This document shows, in pieces, positions 24,163 through 35,639 of a DNA stretch of 64,000 nt (position 1 is the stretch's first letter; the number at the start of each line of letters is the position of its first letter). The stretch comes from Epiperipatus broadwayi. Taxonomy: Eukaryota > Onychophora > Udeonychophora > Euonychophora > Peripatidae. The notes under the pieces were generated by a model. It was not told where the DNA came from and ran no database searches. It was given only the letters and a program-made list of their open reading frames with translations. Made by a program: the position numbers and the translations under genes. The stretch spans positions 16,233,000 to 16,296,999 of the forward strand of contig JAQFVV010012404.1 of NCBI GenBank assembly GCA_028023455.1, written 5' to 3'.

Positions 24163-24449
24163 AACCATCTAGAAATATACTTGTAAAATAATATCAGCAC
24201 TATAGCACCTGAACACAAAGCTATTTTATACTTAAAACAAAATAAAATTATACTATTCTGCAAGCGCTTTCAAGAGACGTGCTCTCATCTTCATAGTTCT
24301 AAGTGAATTAATTATATGCAATTATGCAAAGTTCAAGTATAAAATAGCTTTACATTCATGTGCAATAGTGCCTATATTATTTTACAAGTAAATTTTTATT
24401 TACACGCAAAGTTTTCGAGTTAGATTTGAATTACAACCATCTAGAAATT
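24163..24449 (-). mobile_element. Small inverted-repeat element with a hammerhead-like motif (Penelope-like or retrozyme-like)
   Basis: Arms at 24177-24234 and 24334-24391 are about 85% complementary (for example ACTTGTAAAATAATAT). The unit lies between 14-bp direct repeats AACCATCTAGAAAT (24163-24176 and 24436-24449). On the minus strand at 24293-24262, the order UGAAGA, a GAGAG/CUCUU stem with loop CACGU, then GAAA resembles the 'CUGAnGA-stem II-GAAA' core of hammerhead ribozymes. Such motifs occur in Penelope-like elements and metazoan retrozymes. The position expected to be C3 is A, and an extra U precedes stem II, so the ribozyme, if it is one, is probably dead. Confidence 0.45.
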
Positions 24450-24459
24450 AAAAAACCCT

Positions 24460-25210
24460 AATAATATTTGAAATACAGGCATACTTCATATACAACATAA
24501 GGGGTCAGAATGACTTGGGTCAACATGGGCATGATGATAATATTGACATTAGCATAGGGTTTGTGTGTTTTATCATCAGATTTTCAGTGAAATGGATGGC
24601 TGAAGAGTTGGAAGGTGGAGTAGATTGAAGCCTGTAAATTAAAGTTTGAAGATTTGCTAATATAAATCAAGCACTGATTATATATGTGTGTGAGAGATGA
24701 TGATCTGGACCAAATGATGAGTGCTGGTTCAGCACAAAATACATATATTGGTAATCATTTATCTTTTTCACATGTGTGTGATCATGTGGTCGGTAGTATG
24801 AGTTAGAGTGAATAGCTGAAGGGAGTTTGCAAATCTGCATTCAAATCCCCTATAGTTAAAAATATAATAAATATTTCCAATTCGTATTTTCTATGGATTA
24901 ACAAATTTTCCAAATTGTCAAATTCATATTATTTTAAAAAGTAAATATTTGCCAGATTTTATCCTACATAATTCAATACCACAAAGATAAAAGCTCAGCT
25001 CACTACTTTATATAAATGACATTAGGCCTTTTCTAAAATGTTTTGAACATATACTACCTGACCCATTAAATGACTCAATATATCATATTGCTTACATGGT
25101 TGATGTAACCGCCTTATTATAATTTAAACAAAAGCCTTTGCCTCAATTATTTACAATTTTCACAAGTAGTCTAATGCATAAAAATTACTATAATGATAAA
25201 GAATTATATA
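24460..25210. other. Intronic sequence with a tRNA-like B box near 24840
   Basis: At 24788-24855, GTGGTCGGTAGTATGAG and then GCATTCAAATCCCC have the order and spacing of polymerase III A and B boxes, so a SINE head is possible. No second copy or target-site duplication was seen. Confidence 0.3.
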
Positions 25211-25222
25211 TTTAGTACTCAC

Positions 25223-25431
25223 CATTTGCATAATCTTTGGATAATGTATCTATAAAAGATGATAAAGCATTCCCCCACAAATAATTTTGAATATTATTAC
25301 AGTTACCATTATATGATCGAAACTTCATTGCTTCACATATATAATTTTGTTTAGAATTACAAAAAGTAGCCAATAAAGTACCTTCTATATCAACAGTTGG
25401 AAGAAATTCTTGTATTTGAGCTTTTGTAAAA
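25223..25431 (-). CDS. Peroxidase gene, exon C: start of the haem-peroxidase domain
   Basis: Exon of 209 nt on the minus strand. The acceptor is TTTTTATAG (AG at 25433-25432) and the donor is AATG|GTGAGT (GT at 25222-25221). One nucleotide completes Gly from exon B, then 69 codons are open, and the exon leaves in phase 1. The peptide carries the recognisable entry to the animal haem peroxidase domain: a Leu-Pro-x-x-Asp block (EFLPTVDIEGT), a Cys soon after (LATFC), then the signature RSYNGNCNNIQNYLWG followed by DYAN at the exon end. In the family this corresponds to the 'R-x-x-D/N-G-x-C-N-N-x-x-x-P-x-W-G ... Y-x-D/N-G' region. The usual Pro before the Trp is replaced by Tyr-Leu. This exon and exon D identify the gene. 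Confidence 0.93.
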
Positions 25432-25478
25432 CTATAAAAAATATCAGTTGCAATTAATCCACACACACAGACATATAT

Positions 25479-25508
25479 ATATATATATATATATATCTAT
25501 ATTCAATG

Positions 25509-25544
<36 letters not shown>

Positions 25545-25554
25545 CATTGAATAT
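25479..25554. repeat. (TA)n microsatellite flanked by a palindrome
   Basis: ATATTCAATGTATTAT (from about 25499) and its complement ATAATACATTGAATAT (25539-25554) enclose a (TA)n tract. A second (TA)n run lies just before. Confidence 0.88.
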
Positions 25555-26479
25555 CTAACATTAATATCTACCTTAAGTAAAAGATACAATAAAAATAATT
25601 TGTAATACTAGTTTGATAACCATAAATAGGAAGCTAACATAGAAGACAAAAAGTAAAAAGTGAAATGAATTAATCATGGGATGATCATGTAATACATTTT
25701 CACAGTCAAACATAAAAAAGAGAAGAGAGTATGGCATGCAATTAGGTTAAGAAGTAACTCACAATATAGCCATATGTTGGTCTGTCATATGTGTAGGGAT
25801 ATTTGCATAATTGTGATATAGAACATTTCAAATTCAATCTAAATTTTATCGTTTAATATTAATTGTTAATGAGCATTTTAAGAGATTGTTAAATGCAAAT
25901 AAATAGAATAGTGATACTTAATCCTTTTGTGAGTTATATCACACACCTAGATCACATGATCAAACTGAATACTCTGTACTATTCAGAGTTCTTCATCAAA
26001 AGGTTCTTTATATTACTGATTACTTTTTTACCTGTATTATCTAACCTTAAAGTGCTGGAAAATTGTATAATCTGGGAAAGCTAGTTTTTATTTATATTGA
26101 GTCATGGAATTATGAAAATGAATATAATTTCTTTAATGAAAAGCTATTTACCACATCTTAGTTAGGAATTCTTAGTTCATAGGTTTATACATATTATTAT
26201 TGATTCAATTCCAGTAAAACCTTTTATTAATTAAGTTATAAAAATATTGGTTTAATTTATAAAAATATAAACATGCATATGTTAAATTTAAATTGAATTC
26301 CTCAAATATATTTATTATGTTGAATGATAATAATACCTATTAGAATTTAAAAAGTTTATATGAAGCCTTTATTTATTACATAATTTTTTTTAATAATGAA
26401 AATAATAGGAGAATTTAAAAAAAATATGAATTGAAAAAGATCATAAATTTATTTAGTTTTTTTTTTATTATCCTTTAAG

Positions 26480-27070
26480 AATTTGGTTACTAATGGATTG
26501 AATTTCAATGATGGTATATTAATAATTCCAATGATATATGGAATTACTCCTTATTGTGGAATAATAATATTAAGGTTTTATTTAGATTCTTAAATAAAAA
26601 AACAAGAAATATTAAAAAAATAAAATTAGTCTTTATTGAGTTAATTTATTATAATTGTATTAAATAATAGATTAGAGTTATTTCCTTATGTGTTTACAAA
26701 GATATCTCATTTAATAATTGCATTAAGAATAGCATTACCTTTATGAATTAGATTTATAATTTTTAGTTGAATAATTAAGATAATAATGTTTGCTCATTTG
26801 GTTCCACTGGGAACACTACCAGTAGTATGTATTGAAACAGTGAGAAATATTGTTCTTTTAACTTTATCAGTTTTATTGGCTGCAATTATGATCGGAGATC
26901 TTTTACTATTAAAATTAACTGAAGAGCAAGAAAGAGTAGTTAGAATAATACTATTATGAGTATTATTGTTCAGTCAAACCATTTTGGTATTACTTGAAAA
27001 TGCAGCTTAATTTATACAATCCTATGTTTTAGGTGTTCTAAGAAGATTATATTCAGAAGAAATTTATTAA
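26480..27070 (+). pseudogene. atp6: NUMT atp6 (ATP synthase F0 subunit a)
   Basis: Read in the invertebrate mitochondrial code, the + strand gives LFPYVFT, then ALSMALPLW, then MMFAHLVPLGT and CIETVSNIV, the conserved ATP6 core. The end is SSLYSEEIY followed by TAA at 27068-27070. The TAA overlaps the ATG of cox3 by one base, the compact junction seen in real mitochondrial genomes. The family Arg of the proton channel (in 'LA-x-R-L-x-A-N') is not preserved in the expected place (LSVLLAAMM). The N-terminal part is too diverged for an exact start. Confidence 0.9.
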
Positions 27071-27790
27071 TGATAAATCATTATTTATATCATATAGTGG
27101 AATTAAGTTTATGACCAATTACTGAGGCAAGAAGTGCTCTAACTTTAGCAAAAGAGTTAATTCATTTCATAGTTATAAGATTATTATTAATACAAATTAT
27201 AATTTTATTTTTGTGGTGTGATATTAAGAGAACATGTCAAGAATTACACACAAGGAATATTGTTTTCAAACTTCATGAGGGATAGTATTATTTATTTTAT
27301 GGAGGTTTTACGAGTGTTTTTTTAAAGATTTTTTAACTCCCTTTTTCATAAAAGATTAGCTCTAATAATAAAATTTGGACCATTTTGACTTCCAAGAAGT
27401 ATTATTGTATTAAATCCATTTCATGTTCCATTGTTAACTACTGCTGTAACTTAACATCAAGTATTACTGTTATATGTGTCCATCATCATTTTATAAAAAA
27501 AATTATAGTCACAGGTTTATTTTTTAATGTTGTATTAGGATTATATTTCACATTTCTACAAGTAATGAAGTATTGTGGGCCAATATTTTTAACTTTGATT
27601 CACTTTTTGGGATAACTTTGATACTAGAGATTCCATGGATTAAATGTAAATATTGATAAAAGTTTTCAATATTATTATCATTATTCTAAAAATCATCACT
27701 TTGTATTCGAGGCATTAGCTTGGTATTGATATTTTGTTGATATTGTTTGATTAGTTTTATTTATTTCAATTTATTGATGAGATTCCAAAA
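27070..27790 (+). pseudogene. cox3: NUMT cox3 (cytochrome c oxidase subunit III)
   Basis: The start ATG at 27070 reads MMNHYLYHMVELSLWPITEA, the COX3 N-terminus. Later frames give C-D-I-K-S-T-C-Q-E-L-H-T (family: W-R-D-V-x-R-E-x-x-x-Q-G-x-H-T). The C-terminus is KNHHFVFEALAWYWYFVDIV and then SIYWW. At least two frameshifts and a stop separate these blocks (between about 27280 and 27620). The frame at 27385-27615 is part of it. Confidence 0.92.
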
Positions 27791-27799
27791 TGTTATTAT

Positions 27800-28020
27800 T
27801 GTTAACTGAATTATGTTTATGGGATTAGTATGGTATTATCAGAATAAAACAATTATTATAATAGATTTTTTTTTTTTTTTTTTAGTGTAGATTTGAACCA
27901 TATACATCAAGACGATTCTTTTCCTTTATGTTTACTTTTAAGTGCAATATTTTTTTTTTAATTTTTGAGATTGAAATTGTTTTAATTCATCCACTTCCTA
28001 TTAGAATTGAATTAATTTAA
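27800..28020 (+). pseudogene. nad3: NUMT nad3 (NADH dehydrogenase subunit 3)
   Basis: After an A/T-rich decayed start, the + strand reads DSFPLCLLLSAMFFFLIFEI then EIVLIHPLP. This is the ND3 C-terminus, where 'F-D-x-E' lies in the second helix. The family Asp is Glu here. A run of 18 T at about 27868-27885 replaces the segment before the conserved E-C-G-F loop. Confidence 0.85.
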
Positions 28021-28229
28021 ATTAAAAGTATATATTTTATTGGTCAAAATTTTAAATTATATTATTATTTAGTTTAATTAATGAATAAATTGAAAAGGCT
28101 TAAGATAGATCTATTTAATGAATAAACAAATGTTTAAAATTGAACTCAAATATTTTGTTTTCAAAAGAAATTCTTTTTGTAAGATATTGAATATAAGAAA
28201 TAATTTTATTCAAAAGTTTATTGAAAAAG

Positions 28230-29290
28230 TTATTGAGATAAAAAAAAAATAATAATAGATAAGATTTGAACAAATAAAATAAATGGAGGTTTAACAGGAT
28301 TTGTTCCAGTTCATATTAAAAAATATATAATTCTGATATAACTTCCAAATAAAAGCTAGTTTATTTGATTAAAGAAAAAAGATAACTTACTGCATGAAAT
28401 AATTGGTAGAAAGATTAAAATTATGATAGATGTAAGAAGAGTAATTATTTTCCTAGTTTGTTAGAAATCGAATGAAGAATTACTCATGCAAAAAAGAAAA
28501 TATCAGTCTAGATAAATATGAACTGGAGTATTAAAAGATTTTCTGTTTCTCATAAAATACTGGGGGGCTAAAATGGTAGAGAAAAAATAAATAATAATAT
28601 TGCAATGGAAACTTTAATTGGAAAATAAGGATGAAATGGAATTTTATCTGAATTTGAATTTAATTCAAAAGAATTATTTCTTTCTGATTGATGAAAAATA
28701 ATAAATGACTTATTACTACTGTGTAATAATGAAAGCCATTAAAATGAAGTGAAGAATATCATGTTAATATGGTATTTCTAACAGCTAAAACATGTCATAA
28801 TCAGTTACCAATCATTATTCCAAAATAACGAATTGCTAATAATAAGTTGATGATTCAAGTTGTTAGTCAAAAAGATATGTGACCTCAAGAAAGGGCATAC
28901 TTTAGAAAACTATTGCTATTATAAATGCTAATAATATAGTTGCAATATTTCAAGTGCAAATTACTTTAAAAAGGACAAGAATAAATTTCTCATCCAATAT
29001 ATATATATATATAAACGACTAAAAAAGGCACCCATTTCTATAAAAAAAACATGAATTAATTATTTATATTGAATGTCTCAGTAAGTGGAATGATTGATCT
29101 AATGAAAGATCTATATGATCTGAATAGGGTATTGCTAAAATAATTTCATTTAAAATTTGAAATATTAATGAAATACATAGAAATAATTCATTGTTCCATA
29201 AATATGAAATAATTAATGGAATTGGTATTATTAATGACTTTAATTAAAAGATAAAGTTTTTGTTCAGATTTTATTATAGCAATCAAATTT
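28230..29290 (-). pseudogene. cytb: NUMT cytb (cytochrome b), nearly full length
   Basis: The minus strand from 29290 gives ISYLWNNELFLCISLMFQIL near the N-terminus, then the region of 'N-G-A-S-F-F-F', then TWNIATMLLAF, and SHMSFW (family: P-W-G-Q-M-S-F-W). Further on it gives LNSNSDKIPFHPYF (family: quinone-site region) and finally NPVKPPFMLFVQMLS near 28270. That covers essentially the whole protein in correct order with several frameshifts. The axial haem-His regions are too broken to judge. Confidence 0.92.
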
Positions 29291-29299
29291 GAAGAATTT

Positions 29300-30110
29300 C
29301 ATAATTTAAAATAATTATTAGTATTCTTTATCTAATTGGAAGAATGTAAAAAATATAGGATTATATGGAAATCGATGATATGTGCCTGAATTCTAATAAA
29401 AATAAATAAAATTGCTTTTATTTTCATTATTAAAAATAGAGGCAAATAATTTGATTCCCCCCAAAATTAATTAATTTTAAAATTAGAATTCTTGAATATT
29501 CTATTATAAAAATTATGACAATTCAGTATTACATCCAGAAATTAATTCTTTCTCTTAGAAAATCAAATGGATCTCCATTTGTTTCAGCTAAACAGAGAAA
29601 AAACAAAAAAATAAAAAGAATAAAGTAGTTTCAAATATGTAGTTGGATATAATCTGTTAGATTATATGAGATAGCTTAAGCAATTGTTCAAAGGGTTTCT
29701 TACAGAGAATATTTGGAGTTTGATGATCAACCAGTTATTAATATTATTGTGTTTACTGATATTCTTTTTATGCAAAGAAAAAAACTAAAGCAAAGTTAAA
29801 ATTTAATGTATTTAGTAGAATTAATATTGAAATAATTAATGAGATAATAATTCTTATTTCTGAAATACTTAGATAAGCGAATGGATTTTTAAAAATTTAA
29901 TCAACTAATTTCTTCACAAAATAATTAAATAATACCCCTAATCAGTTATGATATAGCAATAAATCTAATTTTATTTGATCTTTTTCGAATCTGAATATAA
30001 TCGAAAAGTTTTTGTTCTAGAAGTGTTAATAATGCAATTCTAATTAAAATTGAGATAAATAAAATTAAATAAAAAATAATTGAAATGGTTATATTTAAAA
30101 AACTTAAATT
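29300..30110 (-). pseudogene. nad1: NUMT nad1 (NADH dehydrogenase subunit 1)
   Basis: The minus strand near 29590-29520 reads CLAETNGDPFDF, the ND1 signature (C-L-A-E-T-N-R-x-P-F-D-x-x-E). Near 29390-29330 is T-Y-H-R-F-P-Y-N, matching the C-terminal 'T-x-P-R-x-R-Y-D'. Near 29940-29880 a broken match to the N-terminal 'K-L-x-x-K-E' segment is seen. The 3' end lies within about 20 bp of the cytb start, so nad1 and cytb were neighbours on one strand, either in the source genome or after rearrangement. Confidence 0.85.
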
Positions 30111-30529
30111 CGTTATATTTTTCTATTAAAGGAAAATTGTTCAGTGTAAATACTCCATTTGCTTATGGAAAATTTGATTTACAAAATCAAGACTAAATTT
30201 TTTTATGAAACATAAAAATATTGATTTGTGGAGTAAAAAATAAGATGAAAAAGTTTAGTTTATACTCAGTAAAGTTTTATTGTACATATTTTTTTTTATT
30301 TTACATTTACTATAAAGGCATATTTCTGTAAATTCTGCAATTTAAAAATAAAACAAAATTTGAAATTGAATTGTTAGAACTAAATTTGAATAATTTTATC
30401 ATAACTATAATTTTTGATTGAATATTTATAATATTTATAACAGACTTTTTTTTATTTTTATCACTGTTTCTGTAATAAAGTTTAGCATTGAATATTGTAC
30501 TGGTCAAAACATGTTTATCCATCTAATAT

Positions 30530-30665
30530 GAACTGGAACTCACAAAATATAATTCAAACCCAGTCAAGCCTGAGATTTAGGTCAGGGATCAACCTGAATT
30601 CGAACTCATTCCTCAAGCACCAGATCAAACACCTAATGAATAACATATAATGATGGCACATGAGA
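30530..30665 (-). mobile_element. tRNA-derived SINE-like sequence
   Basis: On the minus strand, TTTGATCTGGTGCTTGAGG and then GAGTTCGAATTCAGG have the order and spacing of polymerase III A and B boxes. The B box is close to consensus. No target-site duplication was confirmed, and the family differs from S1. Confidence 0.5.
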
Positions 30666-31019
30666 ATTCATTTTAAATCCTGCCCACTAGCAGAGTGGAG
30701 AAGACAATGAGACTCAATATTAACTAAATTGAAATATGCATATATGTAGTTGTATGTGTGGAAGTGGAGAAACAGGAATTCAAATGACTCACATACATTT
30801 AGACAATAAAAATAGTTTAATATGATATCAAATTATTATATACATTATGAATTAATTGCATACATTAGTATGTGCATGAATGAGCAAGTGGTCTACCAAA
30901 CGGTATATAATTACATAGCAAAATTCATGCTAATGGTTCTCATACGCCCTTTTATCAATTAAATAAGAGATATACATTAACACACATCTTTGGTGGGTAC
31001 GGTATTAAGATGCCAATCA

Positions 31020-31110
31020 ATTATTAAAAAGATTACATAAAATTGCTATTAATGCTTTGATTTACGGTTCTGAAATGTGGACTAACATTATTTCGGGGAG
31101 CGTTCCAAGA
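31020..31110 (+). pseudogene. Fragment of a non-LTR reverse transcriptase C-terminus
   Basis: The + strand reads KIAINALIYGSEMWT, which matches the 'A-L-L-Y-G-S-E-x-W' motif found at the C-terminal side of RT in many non-LTR elements. Only about 30 codons are recognisable. Confidence 0.5.
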
Positions 31111-31359
31111 TTCATTATATATATAAGAAAACTATTTTCACACCATTATGGTCGTGAAAATAAATAAAACACATCTGAAAATTACATTTAATTTTATGAC
31201 AAAATATTTATTGAAAAAAAACCATTTAAAAGACCGAACACTTGATTTTCCCTAAGGCAGATAGATACTCTTAAATACAGAAATACTAAATTATGATGGT
31301 GGGATTGTATAAGACTTAAATAACATTATTAATTAATAAAATTAGTAATACTTGGCATT

Positions 31360-31386
31360 ATATATATATATATATATATATATATA
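31360..31386. repeat. (TA)n microsatellite
   Basis: About 13 uninterrupted TA units. Confidence 0.95.
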
Positions 31387-31439
31387 AGCAAAATGCAATT
31401 TTAATATAACATCAAAACTGGGTCATGAAGCAAAAGTAA

Positions 31440-33000
31440 TAATAATATGAAGAAGTTTGTGGTACTAACATCAGTGAAGAAATAAGAGGATGAAAGATGA
31501 AGTCCAAGACCCTTTCTTGGGCAGTGCTTAGAGAAAAGTGGATAGGCATGCCATGGATGTCACCATGTGCAAGCCTTTAGAAAGAAAGTGGATAAGCATA
31601 GCATGTACCAGGCATACTGGAATCACTGCCAGAGACCTTTTTATACAAAATAAGTCCTGAGAAGATTATCTATTTGCAGGACAGGGCATGAGATGAAAAT
31701 CTATTGGTTTGATCTTGTCACAACCCCCAGATTGGAAGCACATATATATATTTATGAAGATAAGCCAAATGTCAGTAACACAGTATGAATAAATGTCACT
31801 AATGACATTGAATAAGATTTACTGCTTTAAAAATAAATGACCTTTGTTTGAATGCCATAATTTATACAAATAATATGCAATGCTGCTATAATATATATAT
31901 AGAGAGATTTAGACTTCACTTACTAGAATATACATTTAGATTTGACCCCCCTCCTTTTATGATATTCAAAATAATTCAATCACATCTTCATGGATTTTAC
32001 AACTAAAAACATTTAAGCATATGATATTTTAAGAGTATGGAAAAACAAAAGAAAGCTAGCCATTATAGAAAACAACTATTACTTCACCTTTTTAGAAATG
32101 AATAAATAACATTTATAAAATAAATATGGTTTCAGAGTATTAATTAGCCTAAGTTCTGAATTCATTCCAGATAGAATCCAGAGTTAAACAAATAACAAAT
32201 TTTTATACTAAAACATAAACAAAATATTGACTCATAAAAACAATCTGGCGAGTGTATTAATTAATAATGCATTATGGTTTAAATAGATGTTAATAACCTT
32301 AATTCATGAAGGTTTACTTAAAAGAAGGAAGAAAAGTTATTTGACCCAATTTAATTTTAATTCTACCCTAACGCCTCTCTGAGGAGTCCCAAAGCACAAA
32401 ACCATGGTCAGAGGTGGGGTGAGTTTTTGACAGAGATATTTTAAATGCTTTCTCTGGTTAAGCATTTATCACAAAGCTTGTTTAGGAATTAGCAATCCTC
32501 ATTGTTTATATCTTACAAACTTCAGAGAATTGGATCATGTGATCGATGACTTATTTTGACAACTTAGCATAGATGTGTTATATCTTAGTTATTTATTATC
32601 AGAATAGGAAGACAAATAGGGCAGGAATGTTAACAATTTTTCGAGCTGAGGATTGGGGTTTTTTTAAATTTTTTTATTATGCATTGCATATGTATTAAAT
32701 AATCGAAATTGAATTTCTCTTTTACAATAAATTAATATGATAGCATTATTATTTTTATAGTAATAATTTTAATAGTTTTAGCTAGAATTACTTAAAGTAA
32801 TAAAATTCCTTTCTATTAGTTCGCCTCATCTGAATTATAGATTCACGTTTTAATTCAAAGAAAACAGCCATTGTTAATGAAATCACAACCGTGTTATTCA
32901 ACTAAATAAGGGGGGAATACTTTACATGTGAGAAAATGTGATTGAAATGAAAATAGGCTAGATTAATTAATCAATAATATATCTTGACACAAACTCTACA
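31440..33000. other. Intronic sequence with a GC-richer patch at 31490-31740
   Basis: The patch contains an imperfect direct repeat (GAGAAAAGTGGATAGGCATG near 31530 and AGAAAGTGGATAAGCATAGC near 31580) and no coding frame. It is probably an old repeat of unknown class. The remainder is featureless A/T-rich DNA. Confidence 0.4.
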
Positions 33001-34150
33001 TCATTGATATTGGGTACCAATAGATTTAGAATTATCTCCCATCTCATAGTTTTGGTAATATCTAACATATAAAATCAAATTCACTCATATTATATTAATA
33101 TCTATAAAAAATATTTTTTCCCATTTTGGTTTTGCAAAAAATAAGCATAGTGTTCTTATATAATGTCTCACAAATGAAGCAAATTCGTCCATATTATAGC
33201 TTAATCAATAATACATATAAAAAAAATTTAAAGTTATATCTGCTTTGTTTCTGAAAAAAATATGACCTTTATTATAATTTTCATACAGAAAAAAATTAGA
33301 GAATCAAAAAAAAAAAACCAACAACAATTATATATATATCACATTTGAATGCAATATGATTTTATAAATATCTAACCACTGACTCATTCTAAAGCTTTTT
33401 TAAACATATGTTTCTTATTGTATTTAATTGTTTAAATGTATGTATGTATTGTCAGATATCTTTATATAAAATTTAAAATGGGCATGTTTTAGAGGTCTTT
33501 AGTTGATCTGCTTTATTTTACTTTGAAGATTTATTATAGATTTCCAATTGTTTTTAGAAAATAAGGTTTTCTTCAGCTTAATTAGAATATTAGTTAACTT
33601 TCACATTAATCTCAAGTTTTTTTTGCTATACAAGTAATTCAACTTTAACAAATGTCCATATTGTTTACTAATAGATGTGAAATTATTATCTATTATTTTA
33701 TAATTTTGGTAATATCTGACCTATGAATCAAATTCACTCACATTATAGATTAAACAATAATGTACATAAAATACTGAATTTTCTCCCAGTTTATTTCTGC
33801 TAGAAATAGAAATACTAGGAAAAAAACGATATCAATCAGACTGAAATATATTTATAATTTTACAAATATTTAGCTATTTATTTTATGGCCTTCCTGAATT
33901 AAAATATGTTAAGTTTCTTGCTGTATCAGTTATTTACATGTATATATTCTCAGGTACAGCTAATTATAATTTTAAATAAACTTGGTTTTACAGCTCTTTA
34001 TTTGATCTGTTTCTTTTTTTTGACTTTGAAGGTTTCCAATTTCAGTTATTATTGAAAAAAATGATTATCTTTGTATTCTAATTTAAATGTTAATTAATTT
34101 GTATGTTAAAATTTGAAAGTTTTCTTAATATATGTTTTATTTATTGCAGG
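33000..34150. repeat. Old tandem repeat, unit about 0.5 kb
   Basis: 33140-33640 and 33690-34150 share, in order, CAAATTC(G/A)..CATATTATAG, GTTTCTTATTG/GTTTCTTGCTG, the (T)GTATAT..TCAG..AT run, and CTTTAGTTGATCTG/CTTTATTTGATCTG. Further shared blocks are TTTGAAG and ATTTCCAATT. A third partial copy of the GGTAATATCTAAC...AAATTCACTCA block lies at 33050-33090. Identity is low, so the duplication is ancient. Confidence 0.65.
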
Positions 34151-34763
34151 TAAATACTCAGGTAATAAATCAAATAGTCTCTGGGCAGGTCAACACATTC
34201 TTTGGCATATCATTTCAAACTCTGTGATTTTATTAAGATCATTTTTCTCTTCTAAACATTACATGGTTGATAAATGATGGGCTGATGTATATTTAATGTC
34301 TCTTCATCAGATATCTTGAAAAAAATATGAGTATAAATAAGTTTTCTTAATATTATAATGAGGATATTCTGACAAATACTTTTCTCCCTATTATCTAGCC
34401 TTTTTGTTTATTTAGTAGTTCAGGTTTAGTATGAGGAACAGGTAACTAATAGTGATCAAATTCTTTATTCTTCATTCTCTAAATGATGAAGTTAAAGGCT
34501 TTGGTCTGACTGCTGATATATATTTGATTTAATTGTATGTATTTGAATTTTCACAGTGCCTTTAATAGCTTTTTAAAACTACCTCTTTTTATTATCAAAA
34601 TATATATTTTCCACAACTGACAACTGCCTTCTTATACAGGGTATTTTTCAAAATAATCTCATTTTTGTTCTGCTTTTCAATTTTTGATTACTTATTGCTT
34701 TTGTAAAAAACTAGATATTTTGCAAATAATATTTTACAGCAGTTTTAAATCTTTACCCCACCA

Positions 34764-34860
34764 ATATATATATATATATATGAATTTTATAATAATTTTA
34801 ATTGTCTTTATATATATATATATATATATATATGAATTTTATAATAATTTTAATTGTCTT
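34764..34860. repeat. Tandem pair of (TA)n plus a 28-bp unit
   Basis: (TA)n followed by TGAATTTTATAATAATTTTA and ATTGTCTT occurs twice in a row with no change outside the TA run. Confidence 0.92.
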
Positions 34861-35639
34861 TCAAATTGTTCCCATCAATCAGATACCTTTAGAAATATAT
34901 GTTGAGCATTTATAATTTCTGATATAAATTCTTTTTTACAAACTTAGATTATGGATCATTATAAAACCCAATCTCCCCTGGCCATGGTAACAAGGGGAAA
35001 ATTTCTAATTAAAAAGTTTATCAACATGCAATATAAATTTATACGGTTGTCTAATTAAGAAATATAAAATATATTTAAATTCAAGCACTGAACAATTTTG
35101 AAAGTCACTTTCATATTATTTTTGCTAGAGTCAAGGTGTTAAATATAAAATTCAATCAGCAGAAATTATTCAATCCTGTTATTTTGCCTGAAATAAACAT
35201 ATTTTAGGTTCACATTTTTTTTTATATATAAAATGAGTATTTATTTATTTTGGTTGTATTATAATTAATTTTGATACTATTAAAGTATTGACACTTTTAT
35301 CTAAAGTTAATATTATTATTACAATCTTGGCATGTGTTTATGATAAACTTTTAATTAATGTTGTGCTTAATTCAAGTTTATCATAATAGGCTCCCACAAA
35401 ATGGGAACAAAGCAGAATTATTATTTCCTACTATTGTTCTAGTCCTTTTTATATTTCTATGCATGATGAAGATGCATTAAATATCAGTTGCTTGTATTGT
35501 TTCTAGTTCTTAAGTCTTAAGTGATAAAAATTGAATAAGTCTGAGGCTTCTTTCTTTGAAATATTACTTTTGTTCCTATTTTTATTAGACAAATAGTTTT
35601 TTTCATTTTTATAAAAATACCATCAGTAATAAAATTCTT

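Larger units (their letters stand above)
26440..30120. mobile_element. Nuclear mitochondrial insertion (NUMT), about 3.7 kb
   Basis: Five mitochondrial protein genes can be read with the invertebrate mitochondrial code: atp6, cox3 and nad3 on +, then cytb and nad1 on -. Between nad3 and cytb (28020-28230) is a tRNA-cluster-like stretch with no gene I can name. All genes carry frameshifts and stops, including in the mitochondrial code, so this is a dead nuclear copy rather than organelle contamination. It sits inside the intron between peroxidase exons B and C. Borders are approximate, as the flanks are equally AT-rich. Confidence 0.92.

Noticed and set aside
28020-28230. Individual mitochondrial tRNA genes between nad3 and cytb
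   Set aside because: The stretch is the right place and length for a tRNA cluster, but no cloverleaf could be folded by hand with confidence.
26440-30120. Mitochondrial contamination or an organelle contig
   Set aside because: Genes contain frameshifts and stops even in the mitochondrial code, and the flanks are nuclear intron sequence bearing peroxidase exons on both sides.
34684-34905. 73-codon + frame
   Set aside because: Encodes Tyr-Ile repeats from a (TA)n microsatellite; not coding.
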